Source: Rhizohabitans arisaemae (GTDB lineage Bacteria > Actinomycetota > Actinomycetes > Streptosporangiales > Streptosporangiaceae). Taken from it: a DNA stretch of 64,000 nt. The notes under the pieces were generated by a model. It was not told where the DNA came from, ran no database searches, and saw only the letters and a program-made list of their open reading frames with translations. Positions 40,475-50,445 of the stretch are shown in pieces. Both the position numbers and the translations under genes were made by a program. Location: the NCBI RefSeq assembly GCF_025996515.1, contig NZ_BLRH01000060.1:1550001-1614000 (forward strand). Direction: 5' to 3'. The first letter of the stretch is position 1. Each line of letters begins with the position of its first letter.

Positions 40475-43400
40475 GTGGCTCGTCGATTGGCAGCGGTTTT
40501 GGTCGTGGTGTTGGCGGGGGGTGGGACGTTCGGCGGTTTGACCGGGGGGCAAGTGGCGGCGCAGGCGCGGGAAAGAACAGAGGTGCTTTCGGCGCGGGGC
40601 GAGACCACGGAGATCTTCGCCAATCCCGATGGATCGTTTACCCGATATGAGCATCTTCGCCCCATTTGGGCGAAATCAGAGAAGGGTGACTGGGTACGTC
40701 CCGACGCCACCCTTCGCGAACGTCCTGACGGGACCGTTGCGCCGGTGGCGGCGACGTTCCCGATGGAGTTCAGCGGTGGGGGGACCACGCCTCTGGCCAA
40801 GGCGGGCCGGGATGGCACCCAGCTGAGCCTCGGCTGGCCGGGCCAGCTGCCCAAACCTGTGCTCAAGGGCGGCGTTGCGGTCTACCCCGAGGTGCTCAAG
40901 GGCGTCGACCTGGAGGTGAAGGCCGAACTCGACGCGTTCAGCTATGCCCTGGTGGTGAAAGACCGCGAGTCAGCCAAGAATCCGGCGCTGCGCAAGCTGT
41001 CGCTGACGACCAAGACCAAGGGACTGTCACTGGGAGTCGACGCCAAGACCGGAGCGATCGGCGCCAGGGACGCAAGCGGCAGGCTTGTCCTGGGCGGTGC
41101 GACTCCCATCATGGGGGACGCCGACACCGAGAAGCCCGTCAAGGCCGAGATCCGCGCCGGGGCGCTGGACCTGGTGCCGGACCCCGTGCTGCTCGACGAC
41201 CCCGGTGCCAGGTTCCCCATCAGGATCGACGCGTCGTTCGCCGGGCGCCGCAACCACTGGACGGTGGTCCGCACCACCTTCCCGAATACCTCGTACTACG
41301 ACCGGCTGACACTCAACGAGCCCGAAGACGCGACCCAGGGCGTGCTGCGCGTCGGGAAATCCGGTAGCCAAATCGCACGCTCGTTCGTCGAGTTCAACAT
41401 CGCGGCCGTAGCCGGGACCGTTGTCAGCAAGGCCACGTTCAGCGTGTGGCACTCCTGGACGGGCAAGGACTGCGGCAACGGCAACAACGTCGCCGGCTCG
41501 GTTGCGGCGTGGCACACCGGCGGCATCAACGGCTCCACCACGTGGGACGCTCAGCCAGGCTGGATTCAGTCGTACGGCGACGACGACAAGATCGTGCGCC
41601 GCCATACCGGTGGCTCCGGTAGCAAGTGTCCGGCAGGTGCTCAGGAGTACACCGTCACCACCCCCGTGACGGCTGCCGCCGCGAACGGAGCGCCGAACCT
41701 GACGCTGGGGCTGCAGGCTGTCAATGAGGGCGACGTGTGGTCCTGGAAGCGCTACAAGGTCGTCGGCGACTCGTACAACGCCCACAATCCGTTTCTGGCC
41801 ATCGATTACAACTCCTACCCCACGGCGCCCGACCAGCTCACCGTCTCGGGTCGGCCGTGCGTGACGGGAGCCTCCCGGCCGTGGCTGGACACCCGTACAC
41901 CCGTGCTGAAGGCCCGGCTGACGGATCCGGAACCCGAGACCGACATGAAGGCCACCTTCGAGTGGGCGCGCGTCAACGCCGACGGCAGCTACAGCCCCGT
42001 CGTGGGCTCGGCGACCACCCCCGGCAACACCTCCAGCGGCACCACAACCCAGATCGCCACCCCGGCGCTCGACGAGGGCGGCCTGTACGCGTTCCGCGCC
42101 CTGGCCAACGACGGGAGTCTCAACAGCAAGGCCCACAGCGCCTGGTGCGAGTTCGGGGTGGACACCGTCGGCTTGGACACGGCGCCGGAGGTGGCCTCGG
42201 CCGACTACCCGGCCGACGACGCCTACCACGGCGCACCCGGCCAGACCGGCACGTTCACCTTCAGCGGCGGCGGTGCCGACGCCACCGGCTTCAAGTACGG
42301 CTGGGCCGATCCGCCCACCACCCACGTCGCGGGAGCGCCGTCGACTCTGCAGATCACGCCCCCGCCGCCGAGCGCGACCGACCCGACCCGGCCCGGCCAG
42401 CTCACCCTGTACGTCCGTGCCGTCGACCGGGCCGGGCATGAGAGCCCGATCAAGCGGCACACCATTCTGATCGGTTCGGCCGGTGGGCCGGTCGGCGACT
42501 GGGCGCTGGACGGCCCGGGCACCGAGCAGACCGACTCCGCACCCGCCAAGCGCACCGCCAGGCTGAGCGGCGGCACGCCCGGCGCCGACGGGCGCCTGGT
42601 CGGCGTGACCGCGGTGTCGTTCGACGGTGTGGACGACTACGCGGCGACCACCGGGCCCGTGGTGGACACCTCCAAGAGCTTCACCGTGTCGGCGTGGGTC
42701 AAGCTCGCGGACAAGACCGCGTGGCGCACCGTCGTGTCTCAGGCCGGCGAGACCTACTCGACGTTCCGGCTGGAGTACAACTCGACGGCCGACCGTTGGC
42801 AGATGGCCGCCTTGTCGAACAACGAGGGCGGCGCGGCCGTCTCCACCGCGGCTCCCGTGGCCGGTGTGTGGACCCACCTGGCCGGCGTGTACGACGCCGG
42901 GGCCAGGACCGTCACCCTGTACGTCAACGGCGTCGCCCAGCAGACGGTGGCGCGACCACCTGCGCCGTGGACCAGCGTCGGCGCCCTGTCCTTCGGGCGC
43001 AGCCTGTGGGCGGGCGCTTTCAAGAACTACTTCTCGGGTTCTCTGTCCGGCGTGAAGGTGTGGAACCGCGTTCTGGCGTCCGCTGAGATCACCGGCCAGG
43101 CCACCACCCGGGTCGGCCTGTGGACCCTGGACGGCCACGGCGGCGACGACTCCGGCTACGGCCGGGACGCCCAGCCCACCGGGGCCTCCTGGACCGCCGA
43201 CCGCGGCGGCAACGCCGATGCGGCGGCCGGCCTGAACGGCTCCGCCAAGCTCGCCACCTCGGGCCCGGTGCTGCACACCGACCAGCCGTTCACCGTCGCG
43301 GCCTGGGTGCGAATCACCGACCTGTCCAGGTATGAGAGGACCGCCGTCGCCCAGGAGGGCACAAACGTCGCCAGCTTCTACCTCGGCCTGCGGCAGGACC

Positions 43401-43750
43401 TGAACAGGCCGCAGTGGTCGATGCAGCTGCGCCCCGGCGACACCGACGCGTGCTGCCCGTGGGCGGCCGTCGGCGGAACCGTGAAGCTCAACCAGTGGCA
43501 GCACCTGGCCGGTGTGTACGACAGGGGCGCGGCCAAGGTGCGCCTGTACGTCGACGGCGTCAAGGTCGCCGAGGTCGCGTCCGGAGCCGCGTGGCGGGCC
43601 ACGGGCCCGTTGTCCATCGGCTTCGGAAAGTGGATGTGGGCGGGTGACTTCTTCATGGGTGACCTGGACGACGTGCACGCGTACGCCGGCGTTCTCCCCG
43701 ACTCGCGGATAGCGGCGCTGGCCGCGGCCGCTCCCGGAGGCCAGAAGTGA
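40475..43750 (+). CDS. Secreted LamG-domain protein with DNRLRE-like domain
   Basis: 1091 residues from GTG 40475, GGGAGA upstream. Signal peptide about 1-32 (RLAAVLVVVLAGGGTFGGLT). Residues about 60-260 are a beta-rich domain with LKGGVAVYPEVLKGVDLEVK. About 265-440 is DNRLRE-like (VLRVGKSGSQIARSFVEFNI, then WDAQPGWIQSY). About 450-660 are Fn3-like segments. Two LamG/concanavalin-like domains follow: about 671-868 (VGDWALDGPG, AWVKLADKTAWRTVVSQAG) and about 878-1085 (VGLWTLDGHGGDDSGYG). LamG domains bind glycans. Its stop overlaps the start of the RHS gene (GTGA), so the two are cotranslated; this LamG-RHS order recurs in filamentous actinobacteria. Confidence 0.9.
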   Translation: MARRLAAVLVVVLAGGGTFGGLTGGQVAAQARERTEVLSARGETTEIFANPDGSFTRYEHLRPIWAKSEKGDWVRPDATLRERPDGTVAPVAATFPMEFSGGGTTPLAKAGRDGTQLSLGWPGQLPKPVLKGGVAVYPEVLKGVDLEVKAELDAFSYALVVKDRESAKNPALRKLSLTTKTKGLSLGVDAKTGAIGARDASGRLVLGGATPIMGDADTEKPVKAEIRAGALDLVPDPVLLDDPGARFPIRIDASFAGRRNHWTVVRTTFPNTSYYDRLTLNEPEDATQGVLRVGKSGSQIARSFVEFNIAAVAGTVVSKATFSVWHSWTGKDCGNGNNVAGSVAAWHTGGINGSTTWDAQPGWIQSYGDDDKIVRRHTGGSGSKCPAGAQEYTVTTPVTAAAANGAPNLTLGLQAVNEGDVWSWKRYKVVGDSYNAHNPFLAIDYNSYPTAPDQLTVSGRPCVTGASRPWLDTRTPVLKARLTDPEPETDMKATFEWARVNADGSYSPVVGSATTPGNTSSGTTTQIATPALDEGGLYAFRALANDGSLNSKAHSAWCEFGVDTVGLDTAPEVASADYPADDAYHGAPGQTGTFTFSGGGADATGFKYGWADPPTTHVAGAPSTLQITPPPPSATDPTRPGQLTLYVRAVDRAGHESPIKRHTILIGSAGGPVGDWALDGPGTEQTDSAPAKRTARLSGGTPGADGRLVGVTAVSFDGVDDYAATTGPVVDTSKSFTVSAWVKLADKTAWRTVVSQAGETYSTFRLEYNSTADRWQMAALSNNEGGAAVSTAAPVAGVWTHLAGVYDAGARTVTLYVNGVAQQTVARPPAPWTSVGALSFGRSLWAGAFKNYFSGSLSGVKVWNRVLASAEITGQATTRVGLWTLDGHGGDDSGYGRDAQPTGASWTADRGGNADAAAGLNGSAKLATSGPVLHTDQPFTVAAWVRITDLSRYERTAVAQEGTNVASFYLGLRQDLNRPQWSMQLRPGDTDACCPWAAVGGTVKLNQWQHLAGVYDRGAAKVRLYVDGVKVAEVASGAAWRATGPLSIGFGKWMWAGDFFMGDLDDVHAYAGVLPDSRIAALAAAAPGGQK

Positions 43751-46700
43751 GAAAGATTCTGTCCGCACTCATCGGGGTGGCTCTGCTGCCCGTCGTGTCC
43801 GGACCCGCCGCCGCGGCGGTGCCCGAGCGGATGCAGGCCCAGCACGACGAGTCCGTCCCGGGCTCCTCCCTGCCGTTGACAAAGGTCCCCGAGCCGAGGA
43901 CCGGCAAGGCGTATGCGGGCGACAAGCCCGTGTGGCCCAAGGCCGGGCTCACCGTGACCACGAACCTGGAGGCCGGGCGTTCCTCGGCCGCCGCGGGGAT
44001 GCCGGTGGCGATCCGGTCGGCCACCGCAGGCCAGGTCAAGCTGGAGGTGCTCGACTCGCCCGGCCTGAAGCTGCGAGTCACCTCCGACACCTCGGCGACC
44101 GGGAAGTCGGCCGTGCCGACGGCGACGGTGAGCGTCGACTACTCGGGGTTCCGCGACGCGTACGGCGCCGACTGGGCCTCGCGCCTGGTGCTGGCCAAGG
44201 CGCCTGAGTGCGAGGGGTGCGCGCCCGTACCCCTCACCTCCAAAAACGAATCGAACACCGTGTCGGCGCAGGTCGAGCTGCCGGCGACGCTGATGGTGCA
44301 GGCGGCGCCCGCCGGACCCTCCGGCGACTACAGCGCCACCTCGCTGCAGCCGTCGGCCACCTGGTCGGCGGGCGGCTCGACGGGCGACTTCTCCTGGAAC
44401 TATCCGTTCCGGATGCCTCCGGCGGTCGGTGGGCCCGTGCCCACTCTGCAGCTGGCCTACTCCTCCTCGTCGGTCGACGGGCGGATGGCCGCCTCCAACA
44501 ACCAGCCGTCGTGGGTCGGTGAGGGTTTCGATCTGTCCAACGGGTTTATCGAGCGCCGCTACAAGCCGTGCGCGGAGGACACCCAGAGCGGCAACAACTC
44601 GACCCGCAAGACCGGCGACCAGTGCTGGGCGACCGACAACGCGACCCTGTCGCTCGACGGGCGTGGCGGCGACCTGGTGTACGAGAACGGCAAGGGCTGG
44701 AAGCTCCGTAACGACGACGCCTCCCGGATCGAGCGCAGGACGGGTGCCGCCAACGGGGACAACGACGGCGAGCACTGGGTGGTGACCACCTCAAACGGCG
44801 TCCAGTACTGGTTCGGCAAGAGCGGCGCCACCCAGAGCGTCCTCACGTCGCCCGTATTCGGCAACCACGCCGGCGAGCCGTGCCACAAGGCCGCTTTCGC
44901 CGACTCCCATTGCACCCAGGCGTACCGGTGGAACCTCGACTACGTCGTCGACCCGTCGGGTAACACGATGACGTACCGATACCAGCGGGAGAAGAACAAG
45001 TACGCCCGCAACATCACCACCACCGACCTGGCCGAGTACGACCGGGGCGGCTACCTGACGCAGATCGACTACGGCACCCGCGACGGCTCGTCCACCGTGC
45101 CGGCCCGGGTGCTGTTCGAGACCGCCGACCGCTGCCTGGCCAACTGCACCACCAAGGACGCCACCACCTGGCCGGACACGCCGTACGACCAGGAGTGCAC
45201 CAGCTCGCCGTGTCAGACGACCTCGCCCACGTTCTGGACGACCAAGCGCCTGGCCAAGGTCGTCACCCAGGTGTGGGACGCCACGGCCGGCCGGCACGTC
45301 GACGTCGAGTCGTGGACGTTCACCCACTCCTTCCCCGACCCGGGCGACGGCACCCGGCCCGGGCTGTGGCTGAGCAAGATCTCGCATGCCGGGCGCGACG
45401 GCGTCAGAGTCCCGGATGTGATGTTCGAGGGCGTGCAGATGCCCAACCGCGTCGACACCGTCGATCACTCGCCCGCGATGAACTGGTGGCGCATCGCCGG
45501 CATCACCACCGAGACCGGCGGCAAGATCGGTGTCTCCTACTCGCCGCCCGACTGCGTCGCCGGGTCGCGGATGCCGTCGGCGCCGGAGACGAACACACTG
45601 CGCTGCTACCCGGTCAAGTGGACCCCGCCGGGTACGGGGGCCGACCCGCTCACCGACTACTTCCACAAGTACGTCGTGACCGCCGTCACCGAGAACGATC
45701 AGACCACCGACGCGCCCCGCGCCATCACCAAGTACACCTACGTCGGCAGCCCCGGCTGGCACTACACCGACGACGACGGCATGGTGAAGGCCGAGAACAA
45801 GACGTGGTCGGTGTGGCGCGGCTACGGCACCGTCCGCACCGTCAAGGGTGATCCCGGTGAGGAGCAGACCACCGAGGCGACGTTCTTCCGCGGCATGCAC
45901 GGTGACAAGCTGCCCTCCGGCACCCGCGTCGCCACGCTGCCCGCCACCGGGGGCGCGCCCGCCGTCAACGACGAGGACGCCTACGCCGGCATGACCCGGC
46001 AGACCGTGACCTACAACGGGACGGCGGTCGTCGGGACGCAGACCTTCGAGCCGTGGCAGTCGGCTCCGACCGCGTCGCGCACGCTGGGCGGCGTCACCGT
46101 CTCGGCCCGCTACACCGGTACCGCGGTCACCCGCAGCAGCACCGCCCTGGACGGTGGCCGACCGGCACGCACCACGACGACACGTACCACCTTCGACGCG
46201 TACGGCATGGCCGTACAGGTCGAGGAGTCCGGCGACGACGCGATCCCCGGGGACGAGAAGTGCGTGAAGACGACGTACGAGCCGCGTGACACCACCAAGT
46301 GGCTGGTGGCCTTGACCCGGCGGGTCGAGACCTACGCCGTGCCGTGCGGGACCGCCCCGGCGGAAGCCGAGGACGTCGTCGGTGACGTGCTCAACACCTA
46401 CGACGCCCAGGGCAGGGTCACCAAGGTCGAGACGCTCTTGACCTGGTCGCCCAAGACGTACTCGACGACCGCGCGTTCGGCGTACGACACTCAGGGCCGC
46501 ATCGTCGAGGCGTGGGACGCCAAGGGCGGGCGCAGCACCACCGCGTACACGCCCGCGGCCGGAGGCCCGCTCATCAAGACGGTGCTGACGAACGTCAAGG
46601 GCTGGACCACCACGACCGAGCAAGACCCGGCGTGGGGGGCGGGTACCAAGATCACCGATCAGAACGGCCGGGTCACCGTTCTGGCCTATGACGGCCTGGG

Positions 46701-49698
46701 CCGCCTCAGCAAGGTGTGGGGCCCCGGCCGGTCGACCTCGTCGACCCCGACGGCGCAGTTCGGTTACCTGATTCGCAGCGACGGTCCGGTGATGCTGACA
46801 ACGTCGCGGCTGAACGCCAACGGTGGACTCACCACCGTTCACACGCTGTACGACGGACTGCTGCGCGTTCGCCAGACGCAGGCTCCCGAGGCCGGCGATC
46901 AGGGCGGCCGCGTCGTGAGCGACACCTTCCACGACACGGCGGGCCGTATCTGGAAGACCAACGACGCGTACGTCGCCGACGGCGCACCCGACAACCTGGT
47001 GTACAAGCCGAAGGACGGGGGCGACAACGTCATCCCGTCGCAGACCCGCAAGACCTTCGACGGCATGGGGCGGGAGACCGCCTCGATCTTCTACTCCAAG
47101 GGCGTGGAGAAGTGGCGGACCACCACCGCGCACTTCGGCGACCGCACCGAGAGGACCCCGCCGGGCGGCGGCACCCCGTCGACGACGTTCACCGACGCGG
47201 TCGGCCGTACCACGCTCATGCGCCTGGCCGACGACGACACCAGGTACGAGTACACCAAGCGCGGTGCACTCAAGAAGATCACCGACCCGGCCGGCAGCGT
47301 CTGGGAGTACGAGTACGACCTGCGCGGCAACAAGACGGTCGACAAGGACCCCGACAAGGGCACCACGATCAGCGGCTACAACGAGTACGGCGAGCTGACC
47401 ACGCTCAAGGACGCCTTGGGTACCACCTTGACGTTCACCTACGACGAACTGGGTCGTAAGACGACTGTCGCCGAGGGGGCGGTCAAGCGCGCGGAGTGGG
47501 TCTACGACACGGTGGTGGCCGGTCAGCTCACCAAGTCGGTCCGATACCACGGCGGCAACGCGTACACGCAGGAGACCACCGGGTACACCGTCGACTACAA
47601 GCCGCAGACGCAGGTGTTCACGATCCCGGCGTCGGAGGGCGCCCTGGCGGGCACCTACACCTACAACAACACCTACACGGTCAACGGACTGTCGGCTTCG
47701 GTCCGGATGCCGGACGTCGACGGCTCCGGTGGCGGCCTGTCCGCCGAGACGCTCACCACCCGGTACACCGACCTCGACAAGCCGGCCACGCTGTCGGGCT
47801 ACGTGGACCTGACCGCCTACACCCGGTTCGGTGAACTGGCCGTGGTCGGCCGCCGCAACGGCACCGGCAAGGTCATGGACACCGGCTACTTCTACCAGGA
47901 GGGCACCCGCCGCCTGGAACGCCTGCTCACCACCCGCGAGGTGGCGCCGGCGGCCGTCCAGGCCGTGGACTACGGTTTCGACGACGCCGGCAACCTCACC
48001 CGGGCGGCCTCGCCGGATGACACGCAGTGCTTCCGCTACGACGCGCAACGGCGGCTGACCCAGGCGTGGACGCCCGGCAACGGCGACTGCGCGCCGGATC
48101 CGACGGCGGCGACGCTCGGCGGAGTGGCCAAGTACTGGCTGAGCTGGCGGTTCGACAAGATCGGCAACCGGCTGGAGCAGGTCTCCCACACCACGGGCGG
48201 CGCCGTCTCCACGACGTACGGCTACTCGGCGTCGCAGCCGCACGCGCTCACCAGCACCACCACCGGCGGGACGAGGGCGGTCTACGAGTACGACGCGACG
48301 GGAAACACCGTCAAGCGCCCGTCGGCGAAGGGCACCCAGACGCTCACCTGGGACAGTGAGGGCCACCTGGCCACAGCGGCCGACACCTCGGGGAGCACGT
48401 CCTTCCTGTACGACGCCGACGGCGAGCGCCTGATTCGCCGCGACCCGGCCGGGGCCACGCTCTACCTGCCAGGCCAGGAGCTGCGGATCACCGGCGCCAC
48501 CAAGGCCACGACTCGCTACTACTCCCATGCGGGCGTCACCGTCGCCGTCCGCACCGCGGCCGGGCTTACCTGGCTGGCCTCGGACCACCACGGCACCTCC
48601 TCGGTGTCGGTCCGCGCCACCGACCAAGCGCTCGCCGTCCGCCGTGAGGCCCCGTACGGCACCCCGCGTGGTGGCAGCGGGGCCTGGCCGTCGGGCATGG
48701 AAAAGGGCTTCGTCGGCGGCGTCAACGACAACACGGGGCTGGTCCATCTGGGCGCCCGCGAGTACGACGCCGCCCTGGGGCGGTTCATCAGCGTCGACCC
48801 GGTCATCGACTACACGGACCCACAGCAGATGCAGGGGTACGGGTACGCCGGGGCCAACCCGATGACGATGTCGGATGCCGACGGACGGTTCGGCAAATGG
48901 CCGAAGTGGGTCTCGGATACGGGCAGTGCGCTGAAGAAGACAGTCGACCGCCACGTGGAGGTGGCCAAGACGGCGACCTCCATGGTGAAGTCGTCGGCGG
49001 TCGCGGCGTACAACAATGCCAAGTCCGGAGTGGTGAATGCCGGCAAGTGGGCGTACAACAACGCGGGCGACATCTCAACCGTGCTGGGTACGGTGTCGGC
49101 GGTTCTTGCCGTCCTGCCACCGCCCTGCCAGGCGGCTGCGGTTGGGGTGGGTGCTGCCGCCTGGGCCTTCGGCGTCATGGACGCGCACAAGCAGTGCTTC
49201 GTAGACAAGAATGCGATCGACTGCTCGGTAGCCGCTACAGGCCTGATTCCGGGCGGGGCGGCTTTGAGGACAGGCGCTAAGGTCGTCAAGGCACGCAAGG
49301 TGCTGGATGCTGCGGACAAGGAGTTGAAGGACGCGGCTGACATGTCCGATCTCCTGTGGGGTCAGTCGCTGCCCGGCAAGACCAACCCCAACTTGCCGAC
49401 CGCGCTGGATGAACGCAAGAAAGCCCTGGAAAGGTTTCTCGCGGCCCAAGACGGCCGAGCGAATGCCAAAGATATATTTGACAGGGCGGATCGCGCGCAT
49501 AATGGGGTGAACTCGTGGCAGGCCGTCAATGCGATGTATGCCTACTACAACCAGATGTACACGAATTGTAAATGGGTTGGCCTTTGCCCGGATACTCAGC
49601 AGACGTTCTACACGCAGGTGAGAAACACCGCCACCAAGGCCACCAAGCCGACCAGCGACCAAGGCATCAGGTACCAGGGGCGGTGGATGCCCTTCTGA
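43747..49698 (+). CDS. RHS-repeat protein with RHS-associated core and variable C-terminus
   Basis: 1983 residues from GTG 43747. Signal peptide about 1-22 (ILSALIGVALLPVVSGPAAA). About 216-262 is the SpvB-like entry (PFRMPPAVGGPVPTLQLAYS, then PSWVGEGFDLSNG). YD repeats run from about 880 to 1640 (YDGLGRLSKVW, YDELGRKTTV, YDAQRRLTQAW). The RHS core is at about 1667-1716: LGAREYDAALGRFISVDPVI and GYAGANPMTMSDADG. The last about 267 residues differ by protein in this family and normally carry a toxin; here they hold a hydrophobic stretch (VLGTVSAVLAVLPPPC) and an Asn/Tyr-rich end lower in GC, with no toxin motif I recognise. No immunity gene follows directly. Confidence 0.93.
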   Translation: MRKILSALIGVALLPVVSGPAAAAVPERMQAQHDESVPGSSLPLTKVPEPRTGKAYAGDKPVWPKAGLTVTTNLEAGRSSAAAGMPVAIRSATAGQVKLEVLDSPGLKLRVTSDTSATGKSAVPTATVSVDYSGFRDAYGADWASRLVLAKAPECEGCAPVPLTSKNESNTVSAQVELPATLMVQAAPAGPSGDYSATSLQPSATWSAGGSTGDFSWNYPFRMPPAVGGPVPTLQLAYSSSSVDGRMAASNNQPSWVGEGFDLSNGFIERRYKPCAEDTQSGNNSTRKTGDQCWATDNATLSLDGRGGDLVYENGKGWKLRNDDASRIERRTGAANGDNDGEHWVVTTSNGVQYWFGKSGATQSVLTSPVFGNHAGEPCHKAAFADSHCTQAYRWNLDYVVDPSGNTMTYRYQREKNKYARNITTTDLAEYDRGGYLTQIDYGTRDGSSTVPARVLFETADRCLANCTTKDATTWPDTPYDQECTSSPCQTTSPTFWTTKRLAKVVTQVWDATAGRHVDVESWTFTHSFPDPGDGTRPGLWLSKISHAGRDGVRVPDVMFEGVQMPNRVDTVDHSPAMNWWRIAGITTETGGKIGVSYSPPDCVAGSRMPSAPETNTLRCYPVKWTPPGTGADPLTDYFHKYVVTAVTENDQTTDAPRAITKYTYVGSPGWHYTDDDGMVKAENKTWSVWRGYGTVRTVKGDPGEEQTTEATFFRGMHGDKLPSGTRVATLPATGGAPAVNDEDAYAGMTRQTVTYNGTAVVGTQTFEPWQSAPTASRTLGGVTVSARYTGTAVTRSSTALDGGRPARTTTTRTTFDAYGMAVQVEESGDDAIPGDEKCVKTTYEPRDTTKWLVALTRRVETYAVPCGTAPAEAEDVVGDVLNTYDAQGRVTKVETLLTWSPKTYSTTARSAYDTQGRIVEAWDAKGGRSTTAYTPAAGGPLIKTVLTNVKGWTTTTEQDPAWGAGTKITDQNGRVTVLAYDGLGRLSKVWGPGRSTSSTPTAQFGYLIRSDGPVMLTTSRLNANGGLTTVHTLYDGLLRVRQTQAPEAGDQGGRVVSDTFHDTAGRIWKTNDAYVADGAPDNLVYKPKDGGDNVIPSQTRKTFDGMGRETASIFYSKGVEKWRTTTAHFGDRTERTPPGGGTPSTTFTDAVGRTTLMRLADDDTRYEYTKRGALKKITDPAGSVWEYEYDLRGNKTVDKDPDKGTTISGYNEYGELTTLKDALGTTLTFTYDELGRKTTVAEGAVKRAEWVYDTVVAGQLTKSVRYHGGNAYTQETTGYTVDYKPQTQVFTIPASEGALAGTYTYNNTYTVNGLSASVRMPDVDGSGGGLSAETLTTRYTDLDKPATLSGYVDLTAYTRFGELAVVGRRNGTGKVMDTGYFYQEGTRRLERLLTTREVAPAAVQAVDYGFDDAGNLTRAASPDDTQCFRYDAQRRLTQAWTPGNGDCAPDPTAATLGGVAKYWLSWRFDKIGNRLEQVSHTTGGAVSTTYGYSASQPHALTSTTTGGTRAVYEYDATGNTVKRPSAKGTQTLTWDSEGHLATAADTSGSTSFLYDADGERLIRRDPAGATLYLPGQELRITGATKATTRYYSHAGVTVAVRTAAGLTWLASDHHGTSSVSVRATDQALAVRREAPYGTPRGGSGAWPSGMEKGFVGGVNDNTGLVHLGAREYDAALGRFISVDPVIDYTDPQQMQGYGYAGANPMTMSDADGRFGKWPKWVSDTGSALKKTVDRHVEVAKTATSMVKSSAVAAYNNAKSGVVNAGKWAYNNAGDISTVLGTVSAVLAVLPPPCQAAAVGVGAAAWAFGVMDAHKQCFVDKNAIDCSVAATGLIPGGAALRTGAKVVKARKVLDAADKELKDAADMSDLLWGQSLPGKTNPNLPTALDERKKALERFLAAQDGRANAKDIFDRADRAHNGVNSWQAVNAMYAYYNQMYTNCKWVGLCPDTQQTFYTQVRNTATKATKPTSDQGIRYQGRWMPF

Positions 49699-49763
49699 TC
49701 CGTCACGGGCGTCCCAAATTGTCGATCTAAACCGCTAACCCGGGATCTATGACCCGGGAACGT

Positions 49764-49831
49764 CTCTGAGTCGCCCGTCCGGTCGGCGCACGATCTTCGG
49801 ATCGCGTTCGGTCGGCCGCGGCGACTCAGAG
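49764..49831. repeat. Nested inverted repeat after the RHS gene
   Basis: CTCTGAGTCGC (49764-49774) and GCGACTCAGAG (49821-49831) are exact 11-bp arms; inside lies CGATC-TTCG-GATCG. Together they give a long, stable cruciform or RNA stem about 65 bases after the RHS stop. It may terminate RHS transcription or mark a recombination boundary. Confidence 0.55.
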
Positions 49832-49926
49832 CACGTTGCGGCCCGACCCGCCGGGGATGATCGGGGAATGCCGCGGTGGTCACGAGCACGACACAGCTCG
49901 AACCTGGATCGACATCGTCGTTGATC

Positions 49927-50140
49927 ATCCCCGCCTCGCGTGAAGCCTCGTGAGCGACTCGCATGCCGCGGTCCGCCTGGGTGAAGTACGGATCCATCGA
50001 GAGAGCTGCGGTGAGGCTCTTGACTGCGGCCTTCCTTCGGCCGAGGGCACACTCGTGGATCCGGCCGGTGCGCCAACGTGGTTGGAGGCGTGGCCATTTC
50101 GAGTGGTTTTTGTGATAAATGAAGCGCACTGCCCATGATC
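49927..50140 (-). pseudogene. Fused remnant of TPR and DUF4331 genes
   Basis: On the minus strand, about 49927-50072 encodes RIHECALGRRKAAVKSLTAA with SMDPYF, matching the C-terminus of the intact TPR protein (EIERALDRKRDAVRSLTTSI with NPYF). It joins directly to 50076-50095, which is identical over 20 bases to the signal-peptide/HASNHV region of the DUF4331 gene (39659-39678). About 2.6 kb of the equivalent TPR-DUF4331 interval is missing, so this is a deletion remnant of a second copy. Confidence 0.7.
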
Positions 50141-50216
50141 TGGGAATATCGCCGGTAAATGGATGCTTGGTGATTTGCTCCAGATAAAGAGGGTCCGCCG
50201 GTGAATCGCAATCTAT

Positions 50217-50445
50217 GTCCGAATTCATAGCCGGCGTGTTCGGTGGCCGATGCGAGGCGCGGTGATCAGTGTAACTCCCTGTGATTGAATAGCGGTGTTT
50301 GAATATCCGGCGTCACGATCCCCCGGTGTCGCGTTTCTCGCCGAAAAGGAGCACGGGGGATATGCCTGATTTCGATCGCCGGGCTGCGCTGCGTCTTGGC
50401 ATCGGTGCCGCCGCCGTCGCCGGGTTGGGGTCGGCGGCTCTTGCG
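50217..50445 (+). repeat. Repeat copy B: leader and 5' end of the GMC oxidoreductase gene
   Basis: Counterpart of 39893-40120. The copies share a 13-base exact block TATGTCCGAATTC and many other matches but are clearly diverged. In this copy the reading frame and start codon of the GMC gene are intact. Confidence 0.7.
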
